A DNA stretch of 64,000 nt from JADKBO01 sp037968395 (GCA_037968395.1 JBBKVK010000357.1:6981-70980), one strand, 5' to 3'; counted from the first letter of the stretch, positions 27,882 through 37,583 are shown. The notes: a model not told the origin generated them from the sequence alone. Numbers and translations: made by a program.

Positions 27882-28898
27882 CTACTTTACTCTACCTATA
27901 AATTGGAATATTATTACAGAAGTAAACATCATGAAAAAATAGGTGAAAAATCTCCATACAGACATTATTATCTTCATTATATCTCCAGTCAACAAGTCTC
28001 CAAACATCAACACAAATGCTGCCTCTGCTCCTCCTGATGCACCTGGAGTAGGCACAAATAAAAGTCCCATGGTGAGTATCCACTGCTTTATATATACTTC
28101 AAATAATGTAAAATCTATACCTAGTGCATGGAGTAAAATTGCCAAGATGGTAAATTTAGCCATCCATTGTAAAAATAGAAATGTCAGACTAAAAAGGAAG
28201 AGGAGTTTACCTCTTTTATATATATCTTTATAAGCATTCCAAATCTTATAAAGAGAACTCTTAGCAGATTGCCCAACTGAAGATAGTTTAGAACTAATCC
28301 TTTCTGGCAGCATTTTATTAATCAGACTAGGAATCCTGATACCTATTCTTGGCAATAGCATCAAAGCAATAATAACGACAAGGATAGTGTAGAGTAGTAA
28401 TTTTTTTTCTGCTAAGGAAGTCAACAGTGTTGCTAAAGTATCATGCATATAGTACATACTTAATGCAATACCTATAGCATAAAACACGATATCTTCAGTA
28501 GCCGATAAGAGTACTAAAAAAGTAGCTTTAGATGTAGACATGCCTTTGCTAATCAACATAGCTAACTTAACTGGACCTCCCCCTATAATGGTGGGGGTGA
28601 GTGCAGAACCAAGATCATTTGAGATGATTATGGTCATTGCATCTTTAAATGTCAATGGATGATCTACAAATTTAGACCATACAAAAAGTCTCAATGCATG
28701 AAAAACCGTAGGTAATACTGCTAATATCCCTAAAGGAATTAGATAATACCACTTTAACTTCTTTAATGATTCAGTAATGTCTCCTTCTACCGTAAAGTAT
28801 AAGAATGCTAAATGGCATAAGATACCAATGCCAATGAATATTATTAATCCATTGGTGATTTTTTTAAAATCGATTTTTTTTACAATATCAGTAGCCAA
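27882..28898 (-). CDS. Lysylphosphatidylglycerol synthase-type TM protein (UPF0104/YbhN-like)
   Basis: 338-residue inner-membrane protein with about eight segments, PF03706 family. Recognisable stretches: LKWYYLIPLGILAVLPTVFH, RLFVWSKFVDHPLTFKDAMT, GSALTPTIIGGGPVKLAML and FVPTPGASGGAEAAFVLMFG near the end. Members include the flippase half of MprF and uncharacterised lipid-handling proteins; no synthase domain is attached here. The start is TTG (no ATG precedes the conserved region). Precedes YqeY and RsmA in the operon direction. Confidence 0.83.
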   Translation of the reverse strand: MATDIVKKIDFKKITNGLIIFIGIGILCHLAFLYFTVEGDITESLKKLKWYYLIPLGILAVLPTVFHALRLFVWSKFVDHPLTFKDAMTIIISNDLGSALTPTIIGGGPVKLAMLISKGMSTSKATFLVLLSATEDIVFYAIGIALSMYYMHDTLATLLTSLAEKKLLLYTILVVIIALMLLPRIGIRIPSLINKMLPERISSKLSSVGQSAKSSLYKIWNAYKDIYKRGKLLFLFSLTFLFLQWMAKFTILAILLHALGIDFTLFEVYIKQWILTMGLLFVPTPGASGGAEAAFVLMFGDLLTGDIMKIIMSVWRFFTYFFMMFTSVIIFQFIGRVK

Positions 28899-28915
28899 TT
28901 TTACTTAGAAAGACT

Positions 28916-29365
28916 TTATGAATTAAGTAATGATTTGATGGTCACTGCGATTTGCTTACCGTCAGCTCTACCAGCTATCTTTGCATTAGCTGCACCCATA
29001 ACTTTACCCATGTCTTTTATACTACTAGCTCCCGTATCCTTGATTATTTGAGCAACAATTGATTTCAATTCTGCTTCACTCATTTGCTCCGGCAGAAACT
29101 TTTGTAGAATCTCCAACTCCTCTTGTTCTGTTTTGGCAAGGTCGCCTCTATCTTGTTTTAAAAAGATATCAATAGACTCTTGTCTTTGCTTGGCAAGTTT
29201 CTGTACCAATTTCAACTCTCCTGTCTCGTCTAAAACAGTTCCGCTACCATCAGTATTGGCTAACTGGATAGCTGATTTTATATATCTTAATGTCCTTAAA
29301 GCAGCTTGATCTTTTGCTTTCATCGCTGTTTTAAGTTCTTCCATTACTCTCTTTTCAAGACTCAT
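28916..29365 (-). CDS. GatB/YqeY domain protein
   Basis: 149-residue cytoplasmic protein of the YqeY family (PF09424), related to the tRNA-binding tail domain of GatB. Conserved: RTLRYIKSAIQLA, QESIDIFLKQDRGDLAKTEQ, ILQKFLPEQMSE and the end IKDMGKVMGAANAKIAGRAD. Its biochemical role is not firmly known. It overlaps the rsmA 3' end by 11 bases, so the two are co-transcribed. Confidence 0.92.
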   Translation of the reverse strand: MSLEKRVMEELKTAMKAKDQAALRTLRYIKSAIQLANTDGSGTVLDETGELKLVQKLAKQRQESIDIFLKQDRGDLAKTEQEELEILQKFLPEQMSEAELKSIVAQIIKDTGASSIKDMGKVMGAANAKIAGRADGKQIAVTIKSLLNS

Positions 29366-30131
29366 TTTTATTTAATTTTTCTATTCTATTAGTTAGTGCT
29401 TCAAAATCTCTTACCGAAAGCTGCTCTGGTCGCTCGGTAAATATTGGTTCATTTAATATATCAGGATCATCAATAAATACTTTTAGAGTATTTCTTAGCA
29501 TTTTCCTTCTCGAATTGAAGCTTGTTTTTACTATCTGCCTAAACAGCCGAGCATCACATTTAAGTTCCTCGACACCATCACTGCTTAATCTTATGACAGA
29601 AGAATTTACTTTTGGTGGCGGGTTAAATGCACCAGGTGGCAACTGCAGCAACATTTCTCCTTTGTAAAACGCCTGAGTCAATACCGAAATCACTCCGTAT
29701 GTCTTAGATCCAGGAGGTGCAATAATCCGTTCTGCTACCTCTTTTTGAAACATTCCTACCATCTCTGGAACCATTTCATGATTGTTTAGCATCTTAAATA
29801 CAATCTGAGAAGATATGTTGTATGGAAAATTACCAGTAATATAAAATGGTTCCCCATCAAAGGCTACATTCAAGTTGAGTTTTAGAAAATCTAGAAATAT
29901 GATGTCTAGGTTTGGATAGTATCTGGAAAGATAACTCACCATATCTCTGTCCGCTTCTATCGCTTTAAGGTTAATATCTTGATCTTTAAGGTACTTGGTA
30001 AGCATTCCTTGACCAGGCCCAATTTCTAGCACATTCCTAATGCCTTCTTTTCTAAGTAAGAAGTTACCAATTTTCTCTGCTGTAACTTCGCTGGTTAGAA
30101 AATGCTGACCGTATGATTTTTTAGCTCTCAA
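29355..30131 (-). CDS. rsmA: 16S rRNA dimethyladenosine transferase
   Basis: KsgA-type enzyme that dimethylates the two adjacent adenines near the 3' end of 16S rRNA. 258 residues; AdoMet motif I EIGPGQGM (37-44), motif IV GNFPYNISS, and a C-terminal FNSRRKMLRNTLK helix region typical of KsgA. The start is TTG: MRAKKSYGQHFL is the conserved N-terminus, so this codon is firm. Confidence 0.97.
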   Translation of the reverse strand: MRAKKSYGQHFLTSEVTAEKIGNFLLRKEGIRNVLEIGPGQGMLTKYLKDQDINLKAIEADRDMVSYLSRYYPNLDIIFLDFLKLNLNVAFDGEPFYITGNFPYNISSQIVFKMLNNHEMVPEMVGMFQKEVAERIIAPPGSKTYGVISVLTQAFYKGEMLLQLPPGAFNPPPKVNSSVIRLSSDGVEELKCDARLFRQIVKTSFNSRRKMLRNTLKVFIDDPDILNEPIFTERPEQLSVRDFEALTNRIEKLNKNES

Positions 30132-30132
30132 A

Positions 30133-31230
30133 TTATAGTTTTATAACTTTCCTTGTGATAAACTCATTTTCAGATGTACCAATAGTGATCAGGTATATTC
30201 CGTTTTGTTCTGGGAGGGCAATGTCTAAACTTAAAATATTGTTTGAGTAAATAATCTGTTCAGACATGTACGTCTTATTGCCTAAAGCATCAAAAACTCT
30301 AATCCATATCTTATCATCTACTTTAGATTCAATACCAATCTTTACATTTTGATTGGTTGGATTAGGGAATGGGTTTGAAACGACGATGTTGTCATTGAAC
30401 CCAAGGTCATTTGTAGCAGTCAATATCTCACAAGCATCCGATATTTGATCACAATACAACCTTGATGCAAGGGAGCAGTCTAATACAAAAGGGTTGACTT
30501 TACCATCTTGGTATTTTGCAATTTGATATGTTCTATTCCATTCTCTTTCATCTACTAGATCATCAAAATGCCATTTGCATAGTGTCTCTTTTTGAATTCC
30601 AAAAAAACTTGGGTCAGCAGCAGTTGCCTCCTCCCTATACATTGTGTAAAAGTAGAATATTCCTCTTGCAATATTTCCTTTTACCAATTCTCTTGGCTCA
30701 AATACGGTTTGTGTATTGTTATGGTCTAACTCACTGTATCCATCAATATTCGAAGTTGGTATGTTTTTAGTCTTTATATCGTTTATATACCAAAAATCTG
30801 TATTTGCATCAAAGGCATCACCGTAAGGGTGACTACTTCTATCGCTATTTACATTTTCTCTGGAAGGATATAAGTGGTGCATATCGCTATTCCCCAATCC
30901 ACTATCTGCTCCTTTACTTTGTGGGTAGCTGTGTTCTGCATTGATTCCTTTACTAAATGCATCAACTGTTGGATCAGCGCTAAGGTTTAAAGTGATTTGA
31001 TACCCAGTATACACACATTCTAACTTATTGCCTGGCAAAATATCTATGAGTTTGTAAAGCGTATCTCTAGCTTCGCCGTAATCAAGATTTGTCGTTGCTT
31101 TATATTCCGATCTAAGATTATAGTATAGGTCATCTCCCGACATACCTTTAAACACATTTTTATGGTCAAATTGTGCTGAAATCGAAAAAGTAATAAGTAG
31201 TAAGGCAAATACCCTAAATGTGCAATTCAT
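30133..31230 (-). CDS. Secreted endonuclease I family nuclease with T9SS tail
   Basis: 365-residue exported nuclease of PF04231. Signal peptide ends ISAQ (residue 20). The nuclease core carries INAEHSYPQSKGADSG and NSDMHHLYPSRENVNSDRS with the metal/catalytic His residues, then a RGIFYFYTMY segment and a cysteine-bearing end. The C-terminal about 80 residues form a T9SS type A domain (VSNPFPNPTNQNVKIGI ... NGIYLITIG ... TRKVIKL). It degrades DNA or RNA outside the cell, perhaps for nutrient scavenging or invasion of DNA-rich matrix. ATG start, 1 base from rsmA. Confidence 0.9.
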   Translation of the reverse strand: MNCTFRVFALLLITFSISAQFDHKNVFKGMSGDDLYYNLRSEYKATTNLDYGEARDTLYKLIDILPGNKLECVYTGYQITLNLSADPTVDAFSKGINAEHSYPQSKGADSGLGNSDMHHLYPSRENVNSDRSSHPYGDAFDANTDFWYINDIKTKNIPTSNIDGYSELDHNNTQTVFEPRELVKGNIARGIFYFYTMYREEATAADPSFFGIQKETLCKWHFDDLVDEREWNRTYQIAKYQDGKVNPFVLDCSLASRLYCDQISDACEILTATNDLGFNDNIVVSNPFPNPTNQNVKIGIESKVDDKIWIRVFDALGNKTYMSEQIIYSNNILSLDIALPEQNGIYLITIGTSENEFITRKVIKL

Positions 31231-31315
31231 TTTATAAAAAGATTTTAAACTAAGGTAAAGGTACTATTTTTGGGAAGTTCAGATTACAACTTTGAAGTGA
31301 TTAACGGAAATTTAT

Positions 31316-31900
31316 TTATCTCCATGTAAAAGTCTCAATCATGTGATTGATATCTTTGGACAAGAAATCGACTAAAACTTTTGTAGAGTCAGGGTCTACT
31401 TTGTCGTTAAAGTATAATGATCCTCTAAAGAAATTCGATGTGCTATCGGTCAAGTAAAATTGAATTGGTGTAGCCACTGGGCCTTCGATATTAAACAATA
31501 ATCCATATACTTTTTCAACCTTATTTTCGATCAAAGATTCTTTTCTGTAATTAGCTTTGGTATTATGTTTTCCTGCTAATTTAAAAGCATCACTTATTAA
31601 ATCATCAAATTTTGTTTTATCATCAATGGCAGTATAACTGCAATGTATTTCTGCATTTAAAGCTGGTATTCTAAGATCAAACCAACAAGGGTCAGCTGGT
31701 TGACCATCAAAGAAAAAACTATCTCGAACTGTTGTACTATAATCGGGAAATTCAAAAGATAATTTACAATAATCCTGCTGGACTCTTACCATAGTACCTT
31801 GAGGAAAATCAACTCTAGGATACATTCTTGGTTTTGGTACAAAGATAGGATCATTACAAGATGTAACAATGATAGTCAATATTAGAATAAAATATCTCAA
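31316..31900 (-). CDS. gldD: Gliding motility lipoprotein GldD
   Basis: 194-residue lipoprotein (TIIVTSC, Cys15) with the GldD signature PKPRMYPRVDFPQ directly after the signal peptide. GldD is needed for gliding and type IX secretion in Flavobacterium, where it lies next to gldE. That pairing is kept here (4-base gap). The start is TTG. The exact molecular role of GldD is unknown; a link to T9SS function is established. Confidence 0.88.
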   Translation of the reverse strand: MRYFILILTIIVTSCNDPIFVPKPRMYPRVDFPQGTMVRVQQDYCKLSFEFPDYSTTVRDSFFFDGQPADPCWFDLRIPALNAEIHCSYTAIDDKTKFDDLISDAFKLAGKHNTKANYRKESLIENKVEKVYGLLFNIEGPVATPIQFYLTDSTSNFFRGSLYFNDKVDPDSTKVLVDFLSKDINHMIETFTWR

Positions 31901-31904
31901 AACT

Positions 31905-33311
31905 CTATGTATTTACTAAAAGATTAATTTTTTCAATTCTTCTATTGGTAACAGTTATAATTTTAAGCGTTACTTCTTTTATTTTTAGTTCTTGTTCTAC
32001 AGCAGGTATGACTCCTAAGTGTTCTATAATCATCCCACCAAGAGAATCAGCATTGCCTTTTACATCATCAAAGTAACTTGGACTTTCACCTATTACTTTA
32101 CTTACATCATGTAATAAACTCTTTCCTTCAAAGATATAATTACCCTCGCCTAACTCTATATAATTTACTTCCTCTTCTTCGTCAAATTCATCCATTATTT
32201 CTCCAATAACCTCCTCCATTATATCTTCCAAAGTAATAATTCCTTCAGAGCCGCCGTATTCATTAACAACTATGGCCATGTGCAGCCTTTTCAACTGAAA
32301 CTCCCGTAAAAGATCATCAATTTTCTTTGATTCAGGTACAAATAGAGCACTTGGTCTAATTAATTTTTGCCATTCAAAATCTGGCTTTTCATTGATATGG
32401 CCAAGTAAGTCTTTAATATATAGAATACCTACGACTGTGTCAAAATCTTCTTCATATACAGGTAGTCTAGAATATCCAGATTCTTTTAATATTCTTAATA
32501 CATCTGAATAAAGCGCAGATCGATCTATGGCAATTACATCAACCCTTGATTTCATAATTTGCTTAGCAGATAGGTCACCAAAATTTATAATACCTTTCAA
32601 AATATCCATATCTTGTTGAGACTCCAAATCATTCATCCCAGTAAGCTCTATCGCTGTATCTAAGTCTTCTTTACTTGACCCTGTCTGATAATTTCTGCTT
32701 CTTGCAATCCTTCTTTCTATCGTATTTCCCCAATTAACCAAAATAGAACTAAAAGGGGTGAATATGAAATTTAGAAACTTTAGTGGGCCTGACATTAAAT
32801 GAGCAAACCTTAAATTATCAATATTGGCATATATCTTTGGTGCAACCTCTCCAAATAACACCAATATAAAAGTCACAAAGACTACTGTCAAAAAGAAGTT
32901 AAGTCCAATGGCAATGGTATGAGCTTCTAATAAACCACCTATGATATTATCTGATAAATATTGACCAACTGTCTCTAAAGATGCAGGAGGCAGTAAGTTA
33001 TTTATAACAAGTTGGGTGACAATTACTATCGCAATGTTCACAAAATTGTTAGATATTAATATGGTGGCTAATAACCGTTTAGGCTTTGCCTTTAAGGCTA
33101 ATATCCTGTGAGAGGCTACTGTGTTTTCTTCTTCTAAGGTTCTTACATTAGATGCATTTAATGAAAAGAATGCCACTTCTGATCCAGATATTAATGCTGA
33201 GCAGATAATTAAAATGATAAGGAACAATATGACTAGTCCTAACTGAACTGACATCATTTGAAAAAAGGATAAAAATAAAAACCCTATTAAACTGGGGGGG
33301 TCTGCTTCCAA
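31905..33311 (-). CDS. gldE: Gliding-associated protein GldE (CNNM/HlyC-CorC transporter-like)
   Basis: 468 residues: DUF21/CNNM transmembrane domain (about 20-200, SALISGSEVAFFSLNA, ILISNNFVNIAI), two CBS domains (about 220-345, KQIMKSRVDVIAID ... YGGSEGIITLEDIMEEVIGEI) and a C-terminal CorC_HlyC domain (about 365-468). The family includes Mg/Co efflux proteins; GldE suppresses gldD mutants in Flavobacterium. Annotated from TTG at 33311 because EADPPS fits GldE starts; ATG at 33257 is an alternative. Confidence 0.88.
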   Translation of the reverse strand: MEADPPSLIGFLFLSFFQMMSVQLGLVILFLIILIICSALISGSEVAFFSLNASNVRTLEEENTVASHRILALKAKPKRLLATILISNNFVNIAIVIVTQLVINNLLPPASLETVGQYLSDNIIGGLLEAHTIAIGLNFFLTVVFVTFILVLFGEVAPKIYANIDNLRFAHLMSGPLKFLNFIFTPFSSILVNWGNTIERRIARSRNYQTGSSKEDLDTAIELTGMNDLESQQDMDILKGIINFGDLSAKQIMKSRVDVIAIDRSALYSDVLRILKESGYSRLPVYEEDFDTVVGILYIKDLLGHINEKPDFEWQKLIRPSALFVPESKKIDDLLREFQLKRLHMAIVVNEYGGSEGIITLEDIMEEVIGEIMDEFDEEEEVNYIELGEGNYIFEGKSLLHDVSKVIGESPSYFDDVKGNADSLGGMIIEHLGVIPAVEQELKIKEVTLKIITVTNRRIEKINLLVNT

Positions 33312-33347
33312 TTTGATTACTTTTTAATTAAAAATGTATCGTTAATG

Positions 33348-33875
33348 TTAAAATGGCAGATCATCCTCTGGCATTTCATCGACGGATGCTTGTTTTGGCG
33401 GAGTAGTTGTAGCTGATTTTGTAGGCTGTGGCGACTGAGTTGGTTGTGCAGTCTTTGCAGCTTGTATTGGTTTTGCTACTGGGTTATCTCCTGAACTGTA
33501 CGGATCATCTTCTTCACTTGGGAAAGAGCTTCCTCCATCACCACTTCTTTCTCTTCTGTCTAAAGCTCTTAATATTTGTCCTTCTACTTCAGTAATAGAC
33601 TTTTCAACTCCATTGCTGTCTTGGTAAGTCCTAGTTCGTAACCTACCTTCTACATAGACCATGCTACCCTTCTTAAGGTCTCTTTCTGCTAACTCAGCTA
33701 AGTACCTCCATACCACCACTATGTGCCATTCCGTACGGTTTTGCCATTCGCCAGCCTTATCTTTATAACTTTCGTTAGTTGCTACAGAAAATCTTGCAAC
33801 ACTTGCTCCATTCTCTAAATGTCTAACTTCAGGGTCTTTTCCTAAATTGCCTATTAATGTAACCTTATTAATCAT
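33348..33875 (-). CDS. ssb: Single-stranded DNA-binding protein
   Basis: 175-residue SSB. OB fold 1-110 (MINKVTLIGNLGKDPEVRHL, WHIVVVWRYLAELAERDLKKGS, VYVEGRLRTR), a low-complexity Pro/Thr/Ala linker, and the acidic interaction tail ending DEMPEDDLPF. Full length. A TATATTTG -7 box lies 23 bases upstream. Neighbours mutY (upstream) and gldE (downstream) are the usual Bacteroidota order. Confidence 0.97.
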   Translation of the reverse strand: MINKVTLIGNLGKDPEVRHLENGASVARFSVATNESYKDKAGEWQNRTEWHIVVVWRYLAELAERDLKKGSMVYVEGRLRTRTYQDSNGVEKSITEVEGQILRALDRRERSGDGGSSFPSEEDDPYSSGDNPVAKPIQAAKTAQPTQSPQPTKSATTTPPKQASVDEMPEDDLPF

Positions 33876-33897
33876 TGTCTAGTTGTCTTTGTAAATT

Positions 33898-33905
33898 CAA
33901 ATATA
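33898..33905 (-). promoter_or_regulatory. Bacteroidota -7 box for ssb
   Basis: TATATTTG on the minus strand, 23 bases before the ssb ATG. Confidence 0.45.
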
Positions 33906-33993
33906 GAAAAAAAATATTTCATAATGCGTTAATTGCTATGTAATAAGCACACAATTTAAAATCTATATTTTTATAATTAAGTGCAAAATTAAA

Positions 33994-35061
33994 TTAATTA
34001 TCGATGATACTGTCAATATGTTTTGATAATATCACAGGAAAAGCAAATTTTCGCTTATTTTTATTGTTCATTAATTGAAAATCACTGCCAATCTGGTCAA
34101 TTTTACTTACCAATTTTACTTTATGAATTGTTACATAAATATTTTGATGGGAAAGAATATGTTTATCGAGCCTATATGTTGATTTTATTACATATTGGTC
34201 TGATAATTTAGGTAAAATACTTTTAACCAGATCATCAATTTTGGTCTTTAAAGGATGTAAATCAGTCATCATTTCTATTAAAGGAAAATCAAAAAGGCCT
34301 TGCCAGATATCTTTATTAATTCTTTTAGATATTACTGTATTTATGCCATCAGATACGATGAAGTAATTAAAATATCTGGTTGTTTTAGTTATTTTTTTTG
34401 ATTTCGTGGGTATAAAAGAAACCAAGTCTTGATCATACGCTACACATACATCACTAAATGGACAACTAACACAGCTTGGATTTTTTGGTGTACAATAGAG
34501 TGCTCCAAAATCCATAATGGCTTGATTAAAAGCAGCTGGCTTATTTGGCAAAAAGACTTTATCTAATTTTAGTTTAAGGTCTTTAATTGTTTGAGATTGA
34601 TCTATTGGATCACTAATGCCAAAATATCTCGACATCACCCGCTTGACATTGCCATCTAATACTGGATATGGTAATCCATAAGCGAAACTTGCTATAGCAG
34701 CCGCTGTATAATCTCCAACACCTTTTAATGCTCTTATGTTTTCATATTTAATTGGGAAAATGCCATCATGCAACTCAACTATTGTTTTAGCTGCAAAATG
34801 TAGATTTCTAGCTCGACTATAATATCCCAAACCTTGCCAAGCCAATAATACTTGCTCTTCGGTAGCATTCGCCAAGTCATTAACTGTTGGGAATAGGTCA
34901 ATAAATTTAAGGTAATAAGGTGTGCCTTGCTCCACTCTGGTCTGTTGGAGTATGATCTCAGACAACCATATTTTGTAGGGATCATTAGTAGATTTCCAAG
35001 GGAGTTCTCTATCTATCGATTCGTGCCAAATAAGTAGTGTTTTACCAAATGATGATGCCAA
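33994..35061 (-). CDS. mutY: A/G-specific adenine glycosylase
   Basis: Removes adenine mispaired with 8-oxoguanine. 355 residues. HhH-GPD core with catalytic Glu in EIILQQTRVEQG, helix-hairpin-helix GVGDYTAAAIASFAYG, catalytic Asp in YPVLDGNVKRV, and a 4Fe-4S cluster (Cys-x6-Cys-x2-Cys-x5-Cys in CTPKNPSCVSCPFSDVC). The C-terminal NUDIX-like domain (about 225-350) reads 8-oxoG. TTG start. 118-base gap to ssb. Confidence 0.95.
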   Translation of the reverse strand: MASSFGKTLLIWHESIDRELPWKSTNDPYKIWLSEIILQQTRVEQGTPYYLKFIDLFPTVNDLANATEEQVLLAWQGLGYYSRARNLHFAAKTIVELHDGIFPIKYENIRALKGVGDYTAAAIASFAYGLPYPVLDGNVKRVMSRYFGISDPIDQSQTIKDLKLKLDKVFLPNKPAAFNQAIMDFGALYCTPKNPSCVSCPFSDVCVAYDQDLVSFIPTKSKKITKTTRYFNYFIVSDGINTVISKRINKDIWQGLFDFPLIEMMTDLHPLKTKIDDLVKSILPKLSDQYVIKSTYRLDKHILSHQNIYVTIHKVKLVSKIDQIGSDFQLMNNKNKRKFAFPVILSKHIDSIIDN

Positions 35062-35069
35062 ATTATTGT

Positions 35070-36092
35070 CTAAATTTTACCATTATCTTCTCGATAAATC
35101 AATTGAGACATTACATGCCCAACTTTTCCTAATACTGTTTTGTCAATTATCGTGATATCGTCTTTATGTGTATGGTGGTAGTGACCAAAAGCAATCGAAT
35201 CTTGGCCTGACACATTTTTCACTACTGGTCTATTGATTATATCTACCATTGGAAATCCTCTAAACTTCATCACATAGTAATGATCATCTACAATAGTATC
35301 TGTATCCTTTTCTGTAAATAGATCACCATAACCCAAATGGTCAGCCAAAGACCAAATTTTATTTAATTGTGTTAGTGCATTATTGGCAGAAATAGCCTCA
35401 TGCCCAAAGTGAGCATCTTTAGCTCCAATCATATCAAGTAATACGCCATAGTTAGCAAAGTAAGCAGGTTTGTGAGGATTCTGTCCCCAGTATTGAGATC
35501 CAAGACACCAAGATTCCATGGCACCATTTGGTTCGCCTTGATCCTCAGCATCAAATAATATGATATCAATTCCTACATAAGTCAATGGTTTATTCTTCAT
35601 CATTCTTGCCAACTCAATCAGTGCTGCGGTCCCACTAGCTCCATCATCTGCTCCCATGATAGGCTTATTCTTCATCAAAGGGTCTTTATCTTTTTCTGCA
35701 ATTAGCCTTGAGTCCCAATGAGCTGCCAACAAAATTCGTTTTTCTGCTCCTGGATTAAATGATGCAATGATATTATAACTAGGTGCATCTTTTACCCCTA
35801 GAAAATTTGCTTTAAACTCTTGAACTTCAACATTGGGTGTGTACTCCTTAAATTTAGCAACCATCCAATCTTTGCATGCTACATGTGCTTTAGTACCAGG
35901 TACTCTATGTCCAAAAGACAATTGTTTCTCAATAAAACTATACGTTGAATCTACATTAAAAGCTGGTGATTCAAAGGCTTCCAATTTTGGTGTTTCTGCC
36001 TTAGTGCCTTGATTTTTATCTTCTTTACAACTACTAAATGCAAATAGAAATAGTAAAAGTCCAACGAATTTTAATCGAGTGTTTAGTATCAT
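35070..36092 (-). CDS. M28-family glutaminyl-cyclase-like lipoprotein
   Basis: 340-residue lipoprotein (FAFSSC, Cys22) of the M28 metallo-fold. Zinc-ligand positions: AAHWDSR, IMGADDGASG (Asp), LFDAEDQGE (Glu) and late His in GHYHHTHKDDI. The WCLGSQYWGQNPH segment and the HTxxDD ending match animal-type glutaminyl-peptide cyclotransferases, as described for oral Bacteroidota, better than aminopeptidases. Such enzymes form N-terminal pyroglutamate on exported proteins whose signal peptide is cut before Gln. That fits several proteins here with a Gln at +1. An aminopeptidase remains possible. Confidence 0.75.
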   Translation of the reverse strand: MILNTRLKFVGLLLFLFAFSSCKEDKNQGTKAETPKLEAFESPAFNVDSTYSFIEKQLSFGHRVPGTKAHVACKDWMVAKFKEYTPNVEVQEFKANFLGVKDAPSYNIIASFNPGAEKRILLAAHWDSRLIAEKDKDPLMKNKPIMGADDGASGTAALIELARMMKNKPLTYVGIDIILFDAEDQGEPNGAMESWCLGSQYWGQNPHKPAYFANYGVLLDMIGAKDAHFGHEAISANNALTQLNKIWSLADHLGYGDLFTEKDTDTIVDDHYYVMKFRGFPMVDIINRPVVKNVSGQDSIAFGHYHHTHKDDITIIDKTVLGKVGHVMSQLIYREDNGKI

Positions 36093-36098
36093 TTGATA

Positions 36099-37577
36099 TT
36101 ATTTATAAGACCATTCGGTCCCGTTTTTACCATCTTTTATTTCGATGTTGTGCTCAGAAAGCCGGTCTCTTATGATGTCAGAAGTAGCCCAATCTTTATT
36201 GTCTCTTGCATTGTGTCGCAATTCTATAATGACATCCATCAATCCATTGATAGCTCCACCATCGGATCCTCCACCGTCATCGGCAAGACCTAAGACCTCA
36301 TTTATCAAGCCTGCAAAACCAGATCTCAATACGTCTAACGTCTGATTACTCACTTCTGCTATTGCAATTTTACCATTTTTAAAACTATTGATCTTTGGTA
36401 CTATCTCGAATAATTTAGCAATCGCTCTCGGTGTAGAAAAATCGTCATCCATCTCCGCAAAACAAGCTTCCATGGCATCTTCCAACTCTTTATCTAATAA
36501 TCCATTGGTTTTAGTAGGAGATTCTAGAGCCAATACGTTTTTAAATGCCTCCATCAGCTTTTTATACCCTTTTTCTGCAGCTAACAATGCTTCATCCGTT
36601 AAGTCTAACGTAGATCTATAATGTGATTGTAACATAAAAAACTTCACCACCATAGGGCTATACCCTTTCGTCACATGCGGACTGTCTCCTGTGAATAATT
36701 CCTCTGGAGAAATCGTATTGCCATCACTTTTTGACATCTTTTTTCCATTCATAAGTAGCATGTTGGTATGCAACCAATAATTTGCTGGCTGGCACTTACA
36801 AGCTCCCATGTTTTGAGCTACTTCATTTTCATGATGGGGAAACTTTAAGTCGTTACCACCACCATGAATGTCAAATGTAGTACCCAAATACTTAGTGCTC
36901 ATAGCAGAACACTCCAAATGCCATCCTGGAAAACCAACAGACCATGGAGAATTCCATTTCATTAAATGTTCTGGCGCTGCTTTCATCCAAATCGCGAAAT
37001 CGGCAGAATTTTTCTTTTCTGATTGATTTTTTAGATCTCTTGTCTCTTGCAGTAAGTCTTCAAGGATTCTACCAGATAGCTTGCCATATTCTCCCGTTTC
37101 TTCCGCAAATTTTATCGTATCAAAATATACTGAGCCATTCATCTCATAGCCATAACCATTGTCGATAATGGTTTGAACCATTTCTATTTGCTCCAAGATA
37201 TGACCTGTAGCCCTTGGTTCGATACTAGGTTTTAGGGTGTTAAACATTGCCATGATGTCGTGAAATCCATTAGAGTATTTCTGAGCGACTTCCATTGGCT
37301 CCAAGTTTTCTTTCTTGGCACCTTTTAGCATTCTATCCTCACCATCATCCAATAAATGACCAACATCGGTAATGTTTCTAACATATCGGACCTTATATCC
37401 AGCATACATTAGGTATCTATATATCACATCAAAACTGGTGAATGTCCGCACATTACCCAAATGAACATCACTGTACACCGTAGGCCCGCAGACATACATC
37501 CCAATAAAACCTGGATTGATTGATTTAAACTCTTCTTTTTGCCTAGAAAGGCTATTGTATAGTGTAATCTTCCTCAT
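36099..37577 (-). CDS. cysS: Cysteinyl-tRNA synthetase
   Basis: Class I aminoacyl-tRNA synthetase charging tRNA-Cys. From the chosen ATG the protein is 492 residues: CGPTVYSDVHLGN (HIGH variant), the zinc site with GWHLECSAMS and HHENEVAQ, and KKMSKSDGN (KMSKS). The long frame begins three codons earlier at TTG, but MRKITLYNSLS is the standard start and a TATTTTTG -7 box ends 7 bases before the ATG, implying a nearly leaderless mRNA. A terminator-ended structured RNA lies upstream. Confidence 0.96.
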   Translation of the reverse strand: MRKITLYNSLSRQKEEFKSINPGFIGMYVCGPTVYSDVHLGNVRTFTSFDVIYRYLMYAGYKVRYVRNITDVGHLLDDGEDRMLKGAKKENLEPMEVAQKYSNGFHDIMAMFNTLKPSIEPRATGHILEQIEMVQTIIDNGYGYEMNGSVYFDTIKFAEETGEYGKLSGRILEDLLQETRDLKNQSEKKNSADFAIWMKAAPEHLMKWNSPWSVGFPGWHLECSAMSTKYLGTTFDIHGGGNDLKFPHHENEVAQNMGACKCQPANYWLHTNMLLMNGKKMSKSDGNTISPEELFTGDSPHVTKGYSPMVVKFFMLQSHYRSTLDLTDEALLAAEKGYKKLMEAFKNVLALESPTKTNGLLDKELEDAMEACFAEMDDDFSTPRAIAKLFEIVPKINSFKNGKIAIAEVSNQTLDVLRSGFAGLINEVLGLADDGGGSDGGAINGLMDVIIELRHNARDNKDWATSDIIRDRLSEHNIEIKDGKNGTEWSYK

Positions 37578-37583
37578 AAGCTG

